Made by a program: the position numbers and the translations under genes. A DNA stretch of 64,000 nt, taken from positions 434,001-498,000 of the forward strand of contig NZ_FRYK01000001.1 in NCBI RefSeq assembly GCF_900148835.1. Direction: 5' to 3'. This DNA is from Flavobacterium cucumis. GTDB taxonomy: Bacteria; Bacteroidota; Bacteroidia; Flavobacteriales; Flavobacteriaceae. A model generated the notes under the pieces. It saw only the letters and a list, made by a program, of their open reading frames with translations, had not been told where the DNA came from and made no database searches. Positions 1 to 9,305 of the stretch are shown here, piece by piece; within the stretch, counting starts at the first letter, position 1, and every line of letters begins with the position of its first letter.

Positions 1-807
1 TGTAACAATATCTCCAGATGACAATCCGATAAATACATCGGCTCCTTTCATAGCATGAGCTAAATCGTCATAATGTTTATCCGTTGCATATCGGCGTTGC
101 ATATCGGTAACTCTTGGATCGTCTTTACGTAATGCCCCTTTACTATTAAACATTACTACGTTTTCAGGCTTAACTCCAAAGGCAACATATAAATTAGCAC
201 AAGCAATGGCAGCAGAACCAGCTCCAGAAATGACCATTTTCACTTCTTCCATTTTTTTTCCTGCTAATTCTACTGCATTCAATAAAGCAGCTGAAGAAAT
301 AATAGCAGTTCCGTGCTGGTCATCGTGCATAACTGGAATATTCAACTCTTCTACCAAACGTCTTTCAATTTCAAAAGATTCTGGTGCTTTGATGTCTTCC
401 AAGTTAATCCCTCCAAAAGTTGGAGCAATATTTTTTACCGTTTCAATAAATTTATCTACGTCTTTTGTATCCACTTCAATATCAAAAACATCAATATCGG
501 CGAAGATTTTGAACAACAACCCTTTTCCTTCCATTACAGGTTTTGAAGCTTCTGGACCAATGTCGCCCAAACCTAAAACTGCGGTTCCATTTGATATTAC
601 AGCTACTAAATTTCCTTTTGCGGTATATTTATAAACGTTGTTAACGTCTTTTTCAATTTCTAAACAAGGTTCTGCTACTCCTGGAGAATAAGCCAAAGCT
701 AAATCTCTTTGTGTCGCATATTTTTTGGTAGGTACTACCTGAATTTTTCCAGGTGTTGGTTTAGCGTGGTATAATAAGGCTTCTCTACGTTTACTATCTT
801 TATGCAT
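1..807 (-). CDS. maeB: NADP-type malic enzyme, N-terminal part (cut by window edge)
   Basis: First 269 codons of a malic enzyme, which oxidatively decarboxylates malate to pyruvate and makes NAD(P)H in the cytoplasm. The frame runs off the left edge. Visible motifs are YSPGVAEPCLE (residues 40-50), GLGDIGPEASKP (79-90), DDQHGTA (162-168) and the Rossmann glycine motif GAGSAA (195-200), in the order of the malic N and NAD-binding domains. Relatives of MaeB type are usually about 750 residues with a C-terminal phosphotransacetylase-like domain, which cannot be checked here. The ATG at 807 is preceded by a TAnnTTTG box at 830-837, so the gene probably starts its own transcript. The MaeB subtype and cofactor preference are inferred from the lineage. 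Confidence 0.93.
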   Translation of the reverse strand, partial: MHKDSKRREALLYHAKPTPGKIQVVPTKKYATQRDLALAYSPGVAEPCLEIEKDVNNVYKYTAKGNLVAVISNGTAVLGLGDIGPEASKPVMEGKGLLFKIFADIDVFDIEVDTKDVDKFIETVKNIAPTFGGINLEDIKAPESFEIERRLVEELNIPVMHDDQHGTAIISSAALLNAVELAGKKMEEVKMVISGAGSAAIACANLYVAFGVKPENVVMFNSKGALRKDDPRVTDMQRRYATDKHYDDLAHAMKGADVFIGLSSGDIVT

Positions 808-829
808 GATTTTTTATTTTACTAACTTA

Positions 830-837
830 CAAATATA
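830..837 (-). promoter_or_regulatory. Putative promoter -7 box for malic enzyme gene
   Basis: Read on the minus strand this is TATATTTG, matching the Bacteroidota consensus TAnnTTTG, 23 bases upstream of the malic enzyme ATG. No convincing TTTG -33 element lies 19 bases upstream. Confidence 0.5.
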
Positions 838-930
838 GTAGTATGCATATAAAATGAGAAATTATTTTGACATTCTTTTGAAAAAATAAATGGATTATTA
901 ATTAAATCATTCAATTGTAAATTAAAACAA

Positions 931-1372
931 TTAATCTAGTTTATAGTTAGGATACTTATAAAATTTCATAATGACAAGAGGTAAAAAAAATGATAATATT
1001 GAAAATATAATATATCCTAAAACTAACTTCCCATTATAACTTTTGTAATTATCTATAATTTGTTTGTATCTATCTTTGTAAACAATCAAAAAAAATTAAT
1101 TAAAAAAATGGTAATATATAAAATATTAGAGCAGGAAATAAGCTATTTAAAATTCTTCCCGGAAAAATATCAATTTGAAAAGTAATTGGATAACGAATAT
1201 CAAAAAAAGATTTTATTAAAATGATAATAATAGCCAAATTTAACATCTGAAAAACAGCAAAAAGATAAACAAGTATTTTCCATTCTTGACTATTCTTTTT
1301 TTTACTTTGAGCTGTTAGTATAGCATCAGACCAAATCATATAATATATATTACTCACCTTACTTATAATCAA
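931..1372 (-). pseudogene. Broken small membrane protein gene (two frames)
   Basis: Unrecognised family. One frame reads from a TTG at 1372 (or an ATG at 1339, MIWSDAILTAQSKKK) through two hydrophobic segments and ends at a TAA at 1100-1102. Immediately downstream another minus-strand frame is open to a TAA at 931-933. It reads like a natural C-terminus: a charged stretch with YKDRYKQIIDNYKSYNGK, a membrane segment (GYIIFSILSFFLPLVIMKF), then KYPNYKLD. The join lies between two poly-T runs (7 and 8 bases), and each frame has a stop there (1100-1102 and 1096-1098), so no single indel restores one protein; one extra T in each run would. I read it as a decaying gene behind the DUF808 gene. A real 79-90 residue protein, or a base-calling problem in the homopolymers, remains possible. 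Confidence 0.5.
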
Positions 1373-1384
1373 AGTTTTGAAAGG

Positions 1385-2266
1385 TTATTTTTTCACCAAA
1401 CCCTTCACCTTCTCAAACCCCGTCATCAACAAAACTGCCAACAATCCAAATGCGATTCCGACGCCAAATTCAGCTACAGTTGATGGAATACTATGTGGAA
1501 TTAAATGATGAATATATTCGATATTATGAAGAAAAATTCCTCCAGAAACTAAAAGAAGTGCGATAGTTCCTACGACAGCAAGGAATTTAATAACCAATGG
1601 CAAGGCTTTGATTAAAACACCACCTAAAGAAGACAAAAATCCTTTATCGTTGCCTTTTCGCATTAAATAAAATCCGGCATCGTCCATACGAACAATTAAA
1701 GCTACGATTCCGTAAACTCCAACAGTAGCAATAATAGCTACAAAAGTTACACTTAAAATTTGGGTAATCAAGGGATGCTGTTTTTCCATTGCAGTTCCTA
1801 AGGCGATGATGACAATTTCAAGCGAAAGAATAAAATCGGTTTTAATAGCCGAACTTATTTTTGCTTTTTCCGAATGTTCATCACTTTCTTCTAGTTGGCT
1901 TTCAGCGATAACTTCTTCTCCTTTTTTAGCGCGATGAAAAAAGTATTCGATAATTTTCTCCACCCCTTCGTAGGCTAAGTAAACTCCCCCAATGATTAAA
2001 GCCGCTTTAATAGCTGGCGGATACAACCAATTCAAAACAAAAACAACCGGCAGAATAATCAATTTATTGATAAACGAACCTTTAGTAATCTCCCAAAGCA
2101 CTGGGATTTCTCTTGAAGCTAAAAATCCCGTTGCTTTTTCGGCATTTACTGCTAAGTCGTCTCCTAAAATCCCTGCTGTTTTTTTGGTTGCTAATTTACT
2201 AGTCATTGCCACATCGTCCATCAATGCGGCGATATCGTCTAAGATTGCGAAAAATCCTGATGCCAT
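1385..2266 (-). CDS. DUF808/YedI family inner-membrane protein
   Basis: 293 residues, about the usual length of the DUF808 (YedI) family, whose biochemical role is not established. The conserved family start MASGFFAILDDIAALMDDVA is present, followed by the matching segment around TKKTAGILGDDLAVNAEKA. Several strongly hydrophobic stretches (about 70-90, 150-190, 215-245 and 265-285) make it a polytopic inner-membrane protein, with a charged loop (HRAKKGEEVIAESQLEESDEH, split by no stop) near 112-132. A TAnnTTTG box lies 29 bases upstream at 2295-2302, so it is probably transcribed alone or with the broken gene behind it. No substrate can be inferred. Confidence 0.88.
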   Translation of the reverse strand: MASGFFAILDDIAALMDDVAMTSKLATKKTAGILGDDLAVNAEKATGFLASREIPVLWEITKGSFINKLIILPVVFVLNWLYPPAIKAALIIGGVYLAYEGVEKIIEYFFHRAKKGEEVIAESQLEESDEHSEKAKISSAIKTDFILSLEIVIIALGTAMEKQHPLITQILSVTFVAIIATVGVYGIVALIVRMDDAGFYLMRKGNDKGFLSSLGGVLIKALPLVIKFLAVVGTIALLLVSGGIFLHNIEYIHHLIPHSIPSTVAEFGVGIAFGLLAVLLMTGFEKVKGLVKK

Positions 2267-2294
2267 AATTTTATTTTTTCTTTTTAATAACGCT

Positions 2295-2302
2295 CAAAAC
2301 TA
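2295..2302 (-). promoter_or_regulatory. Putative -7 box for the DUF808 gene
   Basis: Minus-strand TAGTTTTG fits TAnnTTTG and lies 29 bases before the ATG at 2266. Confidence 0.45.
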
Positions 2303-2353
2303 CAGTAAAGTTTTGAAATTGAAAATATTTTTATCCGAAAAGCACTATACCAT

Positions 2354-3292
2354 TTATTTCTTCAAGAAATTGATATTACGAAGTAAGCCTTCGTATTTGG
2401 TTCGCTTCACAGCAGAATTTTTAAATACCTTTTGAAAAGTATCCACCGTAATTTCTTCCCAATCGGATTTTGAGAAGTTTAAAATCTCAGAATTCGTTTG
2501 AAAAAGAGGTTCATTATGTGGTTTTGAAAAACGATTCCAAGGACAAACATCTTGGCATACATCGCAACCAAACATCCAGTCGTCAAATTTACCCTTCATT
2601 TCTTGTGGCAAATTATCTTTCAATTCAATCGTGAAATACGAAATACATTTACTTCCATCTACCACATAAGGCGCTACAATAGCTTCTGTAGGACAAGCAT
2701 CTAAACAAGCTGTACAACTTCCACAATGGTCGGTTGTTGGTGAATCATATTCTAATTCCAAATCGATAATTAATTCGGCGATAAAATAAAACGAACCGAC
2801 TTTTTGTGTAATTAAATTACTGTTTTTTCCAACCCAACCCAAGCCACTTTTTGCCGCCCAAGCTTTATCCAAAACTGGAGCAGAATCCACGAAAGCTCTT
2901 CCTGAAACTTCGCCAATTTCGTTTTGGATGAAATGCAACAATTCCTTTAATTTTTCTTTGATGACGTGATGATAATCTTGTCCGTAAGCGTATTTAGAAA
3001 TTTTATAAGAGTCATCATTTTGAAGTTCGGAAGGATAATAATTCAATAATAACGAAATTACACTTTTGGCATCATCCACCAATAAAGTTGGATTCAACCG
3101 TTTGTCAAAATGGTTTTCCATGTAACTCATCTGACCGTTCATATTGTTATTAAGCCAATTTTCTAATCTAGGCGCTTCTTCTTCTAGAAAAGCAGCTTTG
3201 GAAATTCCGCAAGACAAAAAGCCGAGTCTTTTGGATTCGGCTTTGATTATTTTCGAATAGTTGGAAGTTGGAAGTTGGAAGTTGGAAGACAT
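2354..3292 (-). CDS. queG: Epoxyqueuosine reductase QueG
   Basis: 312 residues. QueG performs the last step of queuosine synthesis, reducing epoxyqueuosine to queuosine in the wobble position of tRNA with cobalamin and two 4Fe-4S clusters. Two ferredoxin-type cysteine clusters are visible: [15 protein letters not shown] in the middle and [12 protein letters not shown] nearer the C-terminus, together with the family signature [22 protein letters not shown]. The chosen ATG (3292) lies one base after the stop of the four-helix-bundle gene. The first dozen residues ([11 protein letters not shown]) are encoded by four tandem TTGGAAG units (read in reverse), so the native N-terminus seems to have been replaced; conserved sequence begins at about residue 15 ([17 protein letters not shown]). 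A queuosine-precursor transporter lies at 43415-44068. Confidence 0.95.
   Translation of the reverse strand: MSSNFQLPTSNYSKIIKAESKRLGFLSCGISKAAFLEEEAPRLENWLNNNMNGQMSYMENHFDKRLNPTLLVDDAKSVISLLLNYYPSELQNDDSYKISKYAYGQDYHHVIKEKLKELLHFIQNEIGEVSGRAFVDSAPVLDKAWAAKSGLGWVGKNSNLITQKVGSFYFIAELIIDLELEYDSPTTDHCGSCTACLDACPTEAIVAPYVVDGSKCISYFTIELKDNLPQEMKGKFDDWMFGCDVCQDVCPWNRFSKPHNEPLFQTNSEILNFSKSDWEEITVDTFQKVFKNSAVKRTKYEGLLRNINFLKK
3261..3288. repeat. Tandem heptamer repeat TTGGAAG x4
   Basis: Four exact head-to-tail copies of TTGGAAG inside the 5' end of queG. Read in reverse the unit is CTTCCAA. It faces, in inverted orientation, the CTTCCAG/CTTCCAT array at 3675-3702, with the four-helix-bundle gene between them. 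Confidence 0.95.
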
Positions 3293-3293
3293 A

Positions 3294-3647
3294 TTACGAT
3301 AATTTATTTCTAAAAGCAATCATCATATTCATCAAATTATATGAATCCTGATAATATTTATCAAAATCTACTTCACTAATATACGCTCTCCTTTTTGCTT
3401 TGTGCAAACAAGTCACAACTTCTGCTAAAGAGCGAATTGCATATCCTAAAAACCTTCTAAACTCAGGATTACTTTGCTCAATTGAACCTTCAGAAATATT
3501 TAACGCTATCGAATCAACCGCACGATTGATTTGGGAAGTCAAATTATATGTTTCACTTTTAGGAAAGTTTTGAGAAATTTTGAAAATGTCTTCACCAAAA
3601 CTCATTGCATTTTGCCAAATAATTAATTTTTCAAACTTAAAACTCAT
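3294..3647 (-). CDS. Four-helix-bundle protein (23S rRNA intervening-sequence type)
   Basis: 117 residues starting [15 protein letters not shown]. The conserved pattern of the IVP/TIGR02436 four-helix family is clear: [11 protein letters not shown] at the start, [27 protein letters not shown] in two halves around residues 28-55, then [15 protein letters not shown]. Relatives are found inside 23S rRNA genes of some bacteria and as scattered single genes in Bacteroidota. They resemble the Avd protein of diversity-generating retroelements; a direct function is not known. I chose the ATG at 3647 over one at 3695, because the extra N-terminal residues (MEDGSWKFYF) are encoded by heptamer repeat DNA. 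Inverted heptamer arrays at 3261-3288 and 3675-3702 flank the gene, and it splits ruvB from queG, which suggests it arrived as an inserted unit. Confidence 0.85.
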   Translation of the reverse strand: MSFKFEKLIIWQNAMSFGEDIFKISQNFPKSETYNLTSQINRAVDSIALNISEGSIEQSNPEFRRFLGYAIRSLAEVVTCLHKAKRRAYISEVDFDKYYQDSYNLMNMMIAFRNKLS

Positions 3648-3674
3648 AAAAATATCTTTTAAAACGAAATAAAA

Positions 3675-3702
3675 CTTCCAGCTTCCATCTTCCATCTTCC
3701 AG
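3675..3702. repeat. Tandem heptamer repeat CTTCCAG/CTTCCAT x4
   Basis: Units CTTCCAG, CTTCCAT, CTTCCAT, CTTCCAG lie directly after the ruvB stop codon. Compared with the reverse complement of the array at 3261-3288, 24 of 28 positions agree, so the two form inverted ends around the four-helix-bundle gene. Confidence 0.93.
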
Positions 3703-3705
3703 CTC

Positions 3706-4728
3706 TTAAAAAAGTCCTCCTTGAATATTATTTTTAATTTTACCTAAATGCTTATAAGCTTTTTCAGTAACTTCTCTTCCGCGAGGTGTTCTCATGATGA
3801 AACCTTCTTGAATTAAAAAAGGTTCGTATACTTCTTCAATCGTTTCACCACTTTCAGAAACTGCGGTTGCTAATGTTGATAATCCCACTGGTCCTCCTTT
3901 GAATTTTTCGATTATGGTTAATAGAATTTTATTATCCATCTCATCTAAACCATGTGCATCTACATTTAAAGCTTTTAATGCGAATTTTGCAATCTCGATA
4001 TCGATTTTACCGTTTCCTTTGATTTGAGCAAAATCTCTAACACGACGTAATAATGCATTAGCAATACGAGGTGTTCCTCTACTTCTGCCAGCGATTTCAA
4101 TAGCAGCTTCCATCGTAATTGGCATTTTTAAAATGGATGAACTACGTTGAACAATGGTGGTTAATAATTCTGTATTATAATATTGTAATCTGCTCTGAAT
4201 CCCAAAACGAGCACGCATTGGTGCAGTTAATAATCCTGAACGAGTGGTAGCTCCAACTAAAGTAAATGGATTCAAATTGATTTGAACGGTTCTTGCATTT
4301 GGACCTGATTCAATCATGATATCAATCTTAAAATCTTCCATTGCCGAATACAAATATTCTTCAACAATTGGACTTAAACGATGTATTTCGTCAATGAATA
4401 AAACATCTCTTTCTTCAAGATTGGTCAACAGACCCGCTAAATCACCAGGCTTATCTAAAACTGGTCCTGATGTGATTTTGATTCCTACTCCTAACTCATT
4501 TGCTAAAATATTAGCTAAGGTTGTTTTACCTAAACCCGGAGGTCCATGAAATAATGTATGATCTAATGCTTCTTTACGCAAATTAGCCGCTTGTACAAAA
4601 ACAATTAGATTTTCTAAAACTTGTTCTTGTCCAGAAAAATCATCGAAGCTTAATGGGCGCAATGCCTTTTCAATATCAATATCTTGCGAAGAATAGGATT
4701 CTTTATTTGGATTCAAATTATCGTTCAT
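3706..4728 (-). CDS. ruvB: Holliday junction branch-migration helicase RuvB
   Basis: 340 residues, the normal size. RuvB is the hexameric AAA+ ATPase that drives branch migration at Holliday junctions with RuvA. Walker A is GPPGLGKT (62-69), Walker B is DEIH (113-116), the arginine-rich sensor region is [18 protein letters not shown], and the C-terminal winged-helix domain carries [16 protein letters not shown]. The flanking genes are not recombination genes. The respiratory operon upstream ends in a terminator at 4759-4784, so the gene probably has its own promoter in the 74-base gap, although I see no clear box there. The stop codon abuts a heptamer repeat array. Confidence 0.98.
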   Translation of the reverse strand: MNDNLNPNKESYSSQDIDIEKALRPLSFDDFSGQEQVLENLIVFVQAANLRKEALDHTLFHGPPGLGKTTLANILANELGVGIKITSGPVLDKPGDLAGLLTNLEERDVLFIDEIHRLSPIVEEYLYSAMEDFKIDIMIESGPNARTVQINLNPFTLVGATTRSGLLTAPMRARFGIQSRLQYYNTELLTTIVQRSSSILKMPITMEAAIEIAGRSRGTPRIANALLRRVRDFAQIKGNGKIDIEIAKFALKALNVDAHGLDEMDNKILLTIIEKFKGGPVGLSTLATAVSESGETIEEVYEPFLIQEGFIMRTPRGREVTEKAYKHLGKIKNNIQGGLF

Positions 4729-4758
4729 AAAAGCAAAGATAAGTAAAGTTATAAAACA

Positions 4759-4784
4759 AAAACCTCTCCAAATGGAGAGGTTTG
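4759..4784 (-). terminator. Rho-independent terminator of the act-cox operon
   Basis: Inverted repeat AACCTCTCC-AAAT-GGAGAGGTT. On the minus strand it is followed by TTTTGTTTT, 20 bases after the coxA stop. Confidence 0.85.
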
Positions 4785-4802
4785 TATATTGTGGAAAAAA
4801 TC

Positions 4803-6569
4803 TTAGTGATGTAAAACTTCTTCTCCTTCTTTCATTGGTGTGATCTGAGTAACGAAATCTTCATCGTGACCTGGCTTACTGTAATCATAAGGCCATCTGT
4901 GTACTTCAGGAATTTCACCAGGCCAATTTCCATGAATATGCTCAACTGGTGTAGTCCATTCTAAAGTAGTCGATCTCCATGGATTTTGAGTTGCTTTCTT
5001 ACCATAGAAAATACTGTAGAAGAAATTCCAGAAAAATACAATTTGAAACGCTGCTCCTACGATAGCAAAAATTGTAATTAAAACATTAACATCTGCTAAT
5101 TCGTCAAATAATGGGAAAGCTGAGTTAGTGTAGTAACGTCTTGGTAAACCAGCCATACCGATAAAGTGCATTGGGAAGAATACACCGTAAGCACAAATGG
5201 CAGTTACCCAGAAGTGAACATAACCTAAATTTTTATTTAACATTCTGCCGAACATCTTAGGGAACCAATGGTAAACACCAGCAAAAAATCCATAAAGCGC
5301 AGAAATACCCATTACTAAGTGGAAGTGAGCTACTACGAAATAAGTATCGTGAACGTTGATATCTAATGTAGAATCTCCAAGGATAATACCTGTTAGACCT
5401 CCAGTGATGAAAGTAGAAACAAAACCAATTGAGAACAACATTGCAGGGTTCAATTGTAAATTACCTTTCCACAAAGTTGTAATCCAGTTAAAGGCTTTAA
5501 CAGCAGAAGGTATTGCAATTAATAGGGTTGTAAATGTAAATACAGAACCTAAGAAAGGATTCATTCCAGAAACGAACATGTGGTGACCCCAAACGATTGT
5601 TGATAAAAAAGCAATTGCAATAACTGATGCAATCATTGCGCGGTAACCAAAAATCGGTTTTCTAGAGCTTGTTGCAATAATCTCTGAAACAAGTCCCATT
5701 GCAGGCAAAATAACAATATATACTTCCGGATGTCCTAAAAACCAAAACAAGTGCTCAAACAATACTGGAGAACCGCCTTGGTAATGTAAAACTTCACCTT
5801 GGATGAAAATATCTGACAAGAAGAAAGATGTTCCAAAACTTCTATCAAAAATCAATAACAATGCAGCAGAAAACAAAACTGGAAACGAAACTATACCGAT
5901 AATTGCAGTTAAGAAAAAAGTCCAAACTGTTAATGGAAGCCTAGTCATTGTCATACCTTTAGTTCTCATGTTGATTACTGTTACAACATAATTTAATGAC
6001 CCCATCAAAGAAGAAGCAATAAAGATAGCCATAGAAACTAACCACAAAGTCATACCTAAACCAGATCCAGGAATTGCCTGAGGCAAAGCACTTAAAGGAG
6101 GATAAATTGTCCAACCCGCAGATGCCGGTCCTGATTCAACAAATAGAGAACTAATCATGATAATGCAAGAAACAAAGAACAACCAAAAAGATAGCATATT
6201 CATGAAACCTGAGGCCATATCACGAGCTCCAATTTGTAACGGAATTAATAAGTTACTAAACGTACCACTTAAACCCGCAGTAAGTACAAAAAATACCATT
6301 ATTGTTCCGTGTATAGTTACCAAAGCAAGGTAAATATCATTACGCATTACACCATCTGGTGCAAAATTATCTCCCAAGAAAATCTTGAATATTTCAAAAG
6401 ATTCTTCTGGCCATGCAATTTGCATACGGAAGAATAAAGATAAAACAACTCCAACAATACCCATCAATAAACCTGAAATAAGGTATTGTTTTGCTATCAT
6501 TTTATGATCAAGACTAAAAATATATTTAGTAATGAAAGTTTCTTTATGATGACCGTGTTCGTGTGACAT
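4803..6569 (-). CDS. coxA: Cytochrome c oxidase subunit I
   Basis: 588 residues, twelve or more membrane segments. This is the catalytic haem-copper subunit reducing O2 to water and pumping protons in the inner membrane. Haem and CuB ligands are visible: His87 (IHGTIM), the His-Tyr pair in HPEVY (280-284), His329-His330 (WGHH) and His415/His417 (VAHFHLVMG). It is the last gene of an operon that begins with alternative complex III, 29 bases after coxB. An ACIII-aa3 oxidase supercomplex with this gene order has been characterised from Flavobacterium johnsoniae, which is the basis for assigning the partner. The N-terminus is histidine-rich ([10 protein letters not shown]), a minor variable feature. 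Confidence 0.97.
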   Translation of the reverse strand: MSHEHGHHKETFITKYIFSLDHKMIAKQYLISGLLMGIVGVVLSLFFRMQIAWPEESFEIFKIFLGDNFAPDGVMRNDIYLALVTIHGTIMVFFVLTAGLSGTFSNLLIPLQIGARDMASGFMNMLSFWLFFVSCIIMISSLFVESGPASAGWTIYPPLSALPQAIPGSGLGMTLWLVSMAIFIASSLMGSLNYVVTVINMRTKGMTMTRLPLTVWTFFLTAIIGIVSFPVLFSAALLLIFDRSFGTSFFLSDIFIQGEVLHYQGGSPVLFEHLFWFLGHPEVYIVILPAMGLVSEIIATSSRKPIFGYRAMIASVIAIAFLSTIVWGHHMFVSGMNPFLGSVFTFTTLLIAIPSAVKAFNWITTLWKGNLQLNPAMLFSIGFVSTFITGGLTGIILGDSTLDINVHDTYFVVAHFHLVMGISALYGFFAGVYHWFPKMFGRMLNKNLGYVHFWVTAICAYGVFFPMHFIGMAGLPRRYYTNSAFPLFDELADVNVLITIFAIVGAAFQIVFFWNFFYSIFYGKKATQNPWRSTTLEWTTPVEHIHGNWPGEIPEVHRWPYDYSKPGHDEDFVTQITPMKEGEEVLHH

Positions 6570-6598
6570 ACTAATTCTATTATAGGATATATAAAAAC

Positions 6599-7750
6599 TT
6601 ATTTGATAACTTGTGCTACAACTTTGGTTGAATCAACTATAACTGGAACAACTTCAGTAGCAACTGGAGCAGGTGCATTAGCCTCTTTCCATTGTTGTGC
6701 TAAGGTTGGTTTTTCATCTAACCAAGCTTTAAAATCTTCAGGGGTATCAACAACAATTTTCATTTGCATATTGTAGTGTGACGCTCCACATATTTTATTA
6801 CATAATAATAAATAATCAAAAGTATAAGAATCTAAAGCAGTTCCACCATTGGCTACAATTTTCTTACTATTATTTACTCTAATTTTATTGATTTTAGCTA
6901 CTTTATCAACAATTGCTTCATCATTTCTCATATCAGCAGTTGTTACAGTTGGAGTAAAAGCAAACTGGGTTACCATTCCAGGAACACAATTCATCTGTGC
7001 TCTAAAATGAGGCATATAAGCTGAGTGTAAAACATCTTGTGAACGCATTTTGAAAATCACTTTTTTACCAACTGGTAAATGCAACTCAGTAACTACTTTA
7101 TCATCTTGAGCAGCTGGATCAGCTAAATCTACACCTAAAGTATTAATGCCTTCAATTAACCTTACATTTGCTTTTCCTAAAGTTTTATCATCACCAGCAT
7201 AACGTGCTTCCCAACCAAATTGTTTAGCATATAATTCAACAATAATAGCATCTTGTTCATCTTCTTTATCAACAAACATAATGTTATTCCATGTATACAA
7301 GCCATACATAATTAGACCGGCTAAAACAATAACTGGAATAATAGTCCAAATTGCTTCTAATTTGTTGTTGTCTGCAAAATATAAAGCTTTTTGACCTTCT
7401 TTACCTCTGTATTTAAATGCAAAATAATGCAATAAAAACTGAGTAATAGTTTGAACGAAGAAAATTAATGCCATAGAAATAGCCATCAAGTTATCTACAT
7501 CTTTTCCATGTTCAGAAGCTGGAGTTCCTAACACCAAATCACTCCAAGCATACAATGAATAGATAGTAAAAACATAAATGAAACCAACAAAGGCAAACAT
7601 TAAATAACCATTAACACTATTATCTCTATCATTAGCGATTTCGTCATTATCCGAAGAACCACCAATTTGGGTTAAATCAAAAATTTTAGTTAATTGCCAA
7701 ACAGCAATACCGATTAGAACTAAAATTATAAATACCAAGAAACTTGTCAT
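6599..7750 (-). CDS. coxB: Cytochrome c oxidase subunit II
   Basis: 383 residues. The subunit accepts electrons from cytochrome c through the dinuclear CuA centre. The CuA loop is CNKICGASHYNM (Cys-x3-Cys-x3-His-x2-Met), with the upstream His region DVLHSAYMPHFRAQMNCVPG. Before the cupredoxin domain there are four hydrophobic segments (about 2-20, 48-68, 90-110 and 135-155), two more than in classical CoxB, a form common in this lineage. There is no fused cytochrome c domain, so the monohaem donors are probably ActE or the N-terminal domain of ActA. The C-terminus is alanine/valine/proline-rich and low in complexity. Gaps to neighbouring genes are 19-29 bases, consistent with one transcript. 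Confidence 0.96.
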   Translation of the reverse strand: MTSFLVFIILVLIGIAVWQLTKIFDLTQIGGSSDNDEIANDRDNSVNGYLMFAFVGFIYVFTIYSLYAWSDLVLGTPASEHGKDVDNLMAISMALIFFVQTITQFLLHYFAFKYRGKEGQKALYFADNNKLEAIWTIIPVIVLAGLIMYGLYTWNNIMFVDKEDEQDAIIVELYAKQFGWEARYAGDDKTLGKANVRLIEGINTLGVDLADPAAQDDKVVTELHLPVGKKVIFKMRSQDVLHSAYMPHFRAQMNCVPGMVTQFAFTPTVTTADMRNDEAIVDKVAKINKIRVNNSKKIVANGGTALDSYTFDYLLLCNKICGASHYNMQMKIVVDTPEDFKAWLDEKPTLAQQWKEANAPAPVATEVVPVIVDSTKVVAQVIK

Positions 7751-7769
7751 TTTTATTTCTTTTTAACTA

Positions 7770-9278
7770 TTAATAATGAAAATGCTTACTTTCCTCAATC
7801 AAAGGATTTCTTTTTGGAACTAATGGAGCCTTAGTTAAAGCTGAGAACACAACGAAAATAAATAAACCTAAGAAGAACATTAAAGCTCCAATTTCAGGGA
7901 TACCAATAAACCATTGATCACCAACTGTTGCAGGCATAATCATATTGAAGAAATCAATATAATGTCCAAATAATATTACAATACCAGCCATAACTACAAT
8001 CCATGTTAAACGTTTGAAATCTGTATTGATTAAGATTAACAATGGGAAAATGAAGTTTAAAACTAACATTCCGAAGAAAGGTAATTTATAGTGTTCGATA
8101 CGAGTTACGAAATAAGTAACCTCTTCTGGAATATTTGAATACCAAATCAACATAAACTGAGAAAACCATAAATATGTCCAGAAAATACTGATACCAAACA
8201 TAAATTTAGCTAAATCGTGAATGTGACTTGTATTTACATGTTCTAAATATCCTTTAGATTTTAAATATAATGTAATCATAGCAATTACAGTAATTCCACT
8301 TACGAAGAAACTTGCAAAAACATACCACCCAAATAATGTACTGTACCAGTGTGGGTCAACAGACATAATCCAATCCCAAGACATAATAGACTCAGAAACA
8401 ATGAAGAACACTAAGAAGAAAGCAGCTAATTTAAAATTTCTCTTATATGGTGCATTGTCTTCAGCAGCATCTTGAGCAATAGAGTTTTTAACAAACTTGA
8501 AACGAACGTAATTCCAAACAATTAAAATGACAGCTGCGGTTCCTAAGAATCTTCCAACACTTAACCATCCTTTTTTAAGGAAAATTAATTTATCAAATTT
8601 AACTGATTCTGGATTAACAACTTCCGGATCCATCCATACAAATAAATGATTCCAATGCATTCCTGCAGCAACCAACAAAAGGAAGAAAATAATAGAACCT
8701 GGCAATAAATAAGCCGTAATACCTTCCATTACTCTAAATAAAATTGGTGACCAACCCGCTTGAGCTGCATATTGAATAGCATAGAAGGCTAAAACTCCAA
8801 CAGAAATTAACATAAAGAAGATACAAGCCACATACAAGGCGGCCCAAGGCTTATTTTGTAATTGATGTAAAACATGTTCTAAATGAGCTTTATGATCATC
8901 CTGATAATGAGCGTCTGCTTTAGAATGAGTTTTGTGATTGTCTGTATGAGCAGGAGATTCAGCAACGGCTACAACAGCAGTAGTATCTTCAACATGAACA
9001 GTAGAATCAACTGTAGTATTGTTAGTTTCTACATGAGTTGAATCGGCTACATGAGCAACTGCGACATTTACAGTATCTGCTACAATATGAGTATCAACAG
9101 CCTGTGGAGCAATCTTCTCAACATGAGCAACTTCATGACCGTGATGACTATCTGCTAATAATTTTTCTACATCCTCAATTGTTTTTGGAGCATTTAAGAA
9201 TCCAAATACAATTCCAACAACTCCAAGAGCCATTAGGATGAATGAAAAAGTTTTTAATTTACTTGAAAACGTGTACAT
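7770..9278 (-). CDS. actF: Alternative complex III subunit ActF (quinol:cytochrome c oxidoreductase)
   Basis: About 502 residues from the ATG at 9278 (MYTFSSKLKTFSFILMALG). An ATG at 9293 adds MKIID and cannot be excluded. ActF is an integral-membrane subunit of alternative complex III, paralogous to ActC (NrfD-like). The first membrane helix is followed by a long region (about 40-140) rich in His, Thr, Val, Asp and Ala with repeated HVADST-like words, then about nine to ten membrane segments. The family core includes the WDWIMSVDPHWYSTLFGWY signature. The low-complexity region is expected to lie outside the membrane; its function is unknown. The gene sits between actE and coxB in the same operon. 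Confidence 0.93.
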   Translation of the reverse strand: MYTFSSKLKTFSFILMALGVVGIVFGFLNAPKTIEDVEKLLADSHHGHEVAHVEKIAPQAVDTHIVADTVNVAVAHVADSTHVETNNTTVDSTVHVEDTTAVVAVAESPAHTDNHKTHSKADAHYQDDHKAHLEHVLHQLQNKPWAALYVACIFFMLISVGVLAFYAIQYAAQAGWSPILFRVMEGITAYLLPGSIIFFLLLVAAGMHWNHLFVWMDPEVVNPESVKFDKLIFLKKGWLSVGRFLGTAAVILIVWNYVRFKFVKNSIAQDAAEDNAPYKRNFKLAAFFLVFFIVSESIMSWDWIMSVDPHWYSTLFGWYVFASFFVSGITVIAMITLYLKSKGYLEHVNTSHIHDLAKFMFGISIFWTYLWFSQFMLIWYSNIPEEVTYFVTRIEHYKLPFFGMLVLNFIFPLLILINTDFKRLTWIVVMAGIVILFGHYIDFFNMIMPATVGDQWFIGIPEIGALMFFLGLFIFVVFSALTKAPLVPKRNPLIEESKHFHY

Positions 9279-9305
9279 ATCTATTATTTTCAAAAAGTTT
9301 TACTA

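Noticed and set aside
206-634. 142-codon plus-strand frame at the left edge
   Set aside because: Antisense to the malic enzyme, whose motifs are unmistakable on the minus strand.
3261-3702. CRISPR-like array because of repeats around a small gene
   Set aside because: Units are 7 bp in direct tandem with no spacers; no cas genes nearby.
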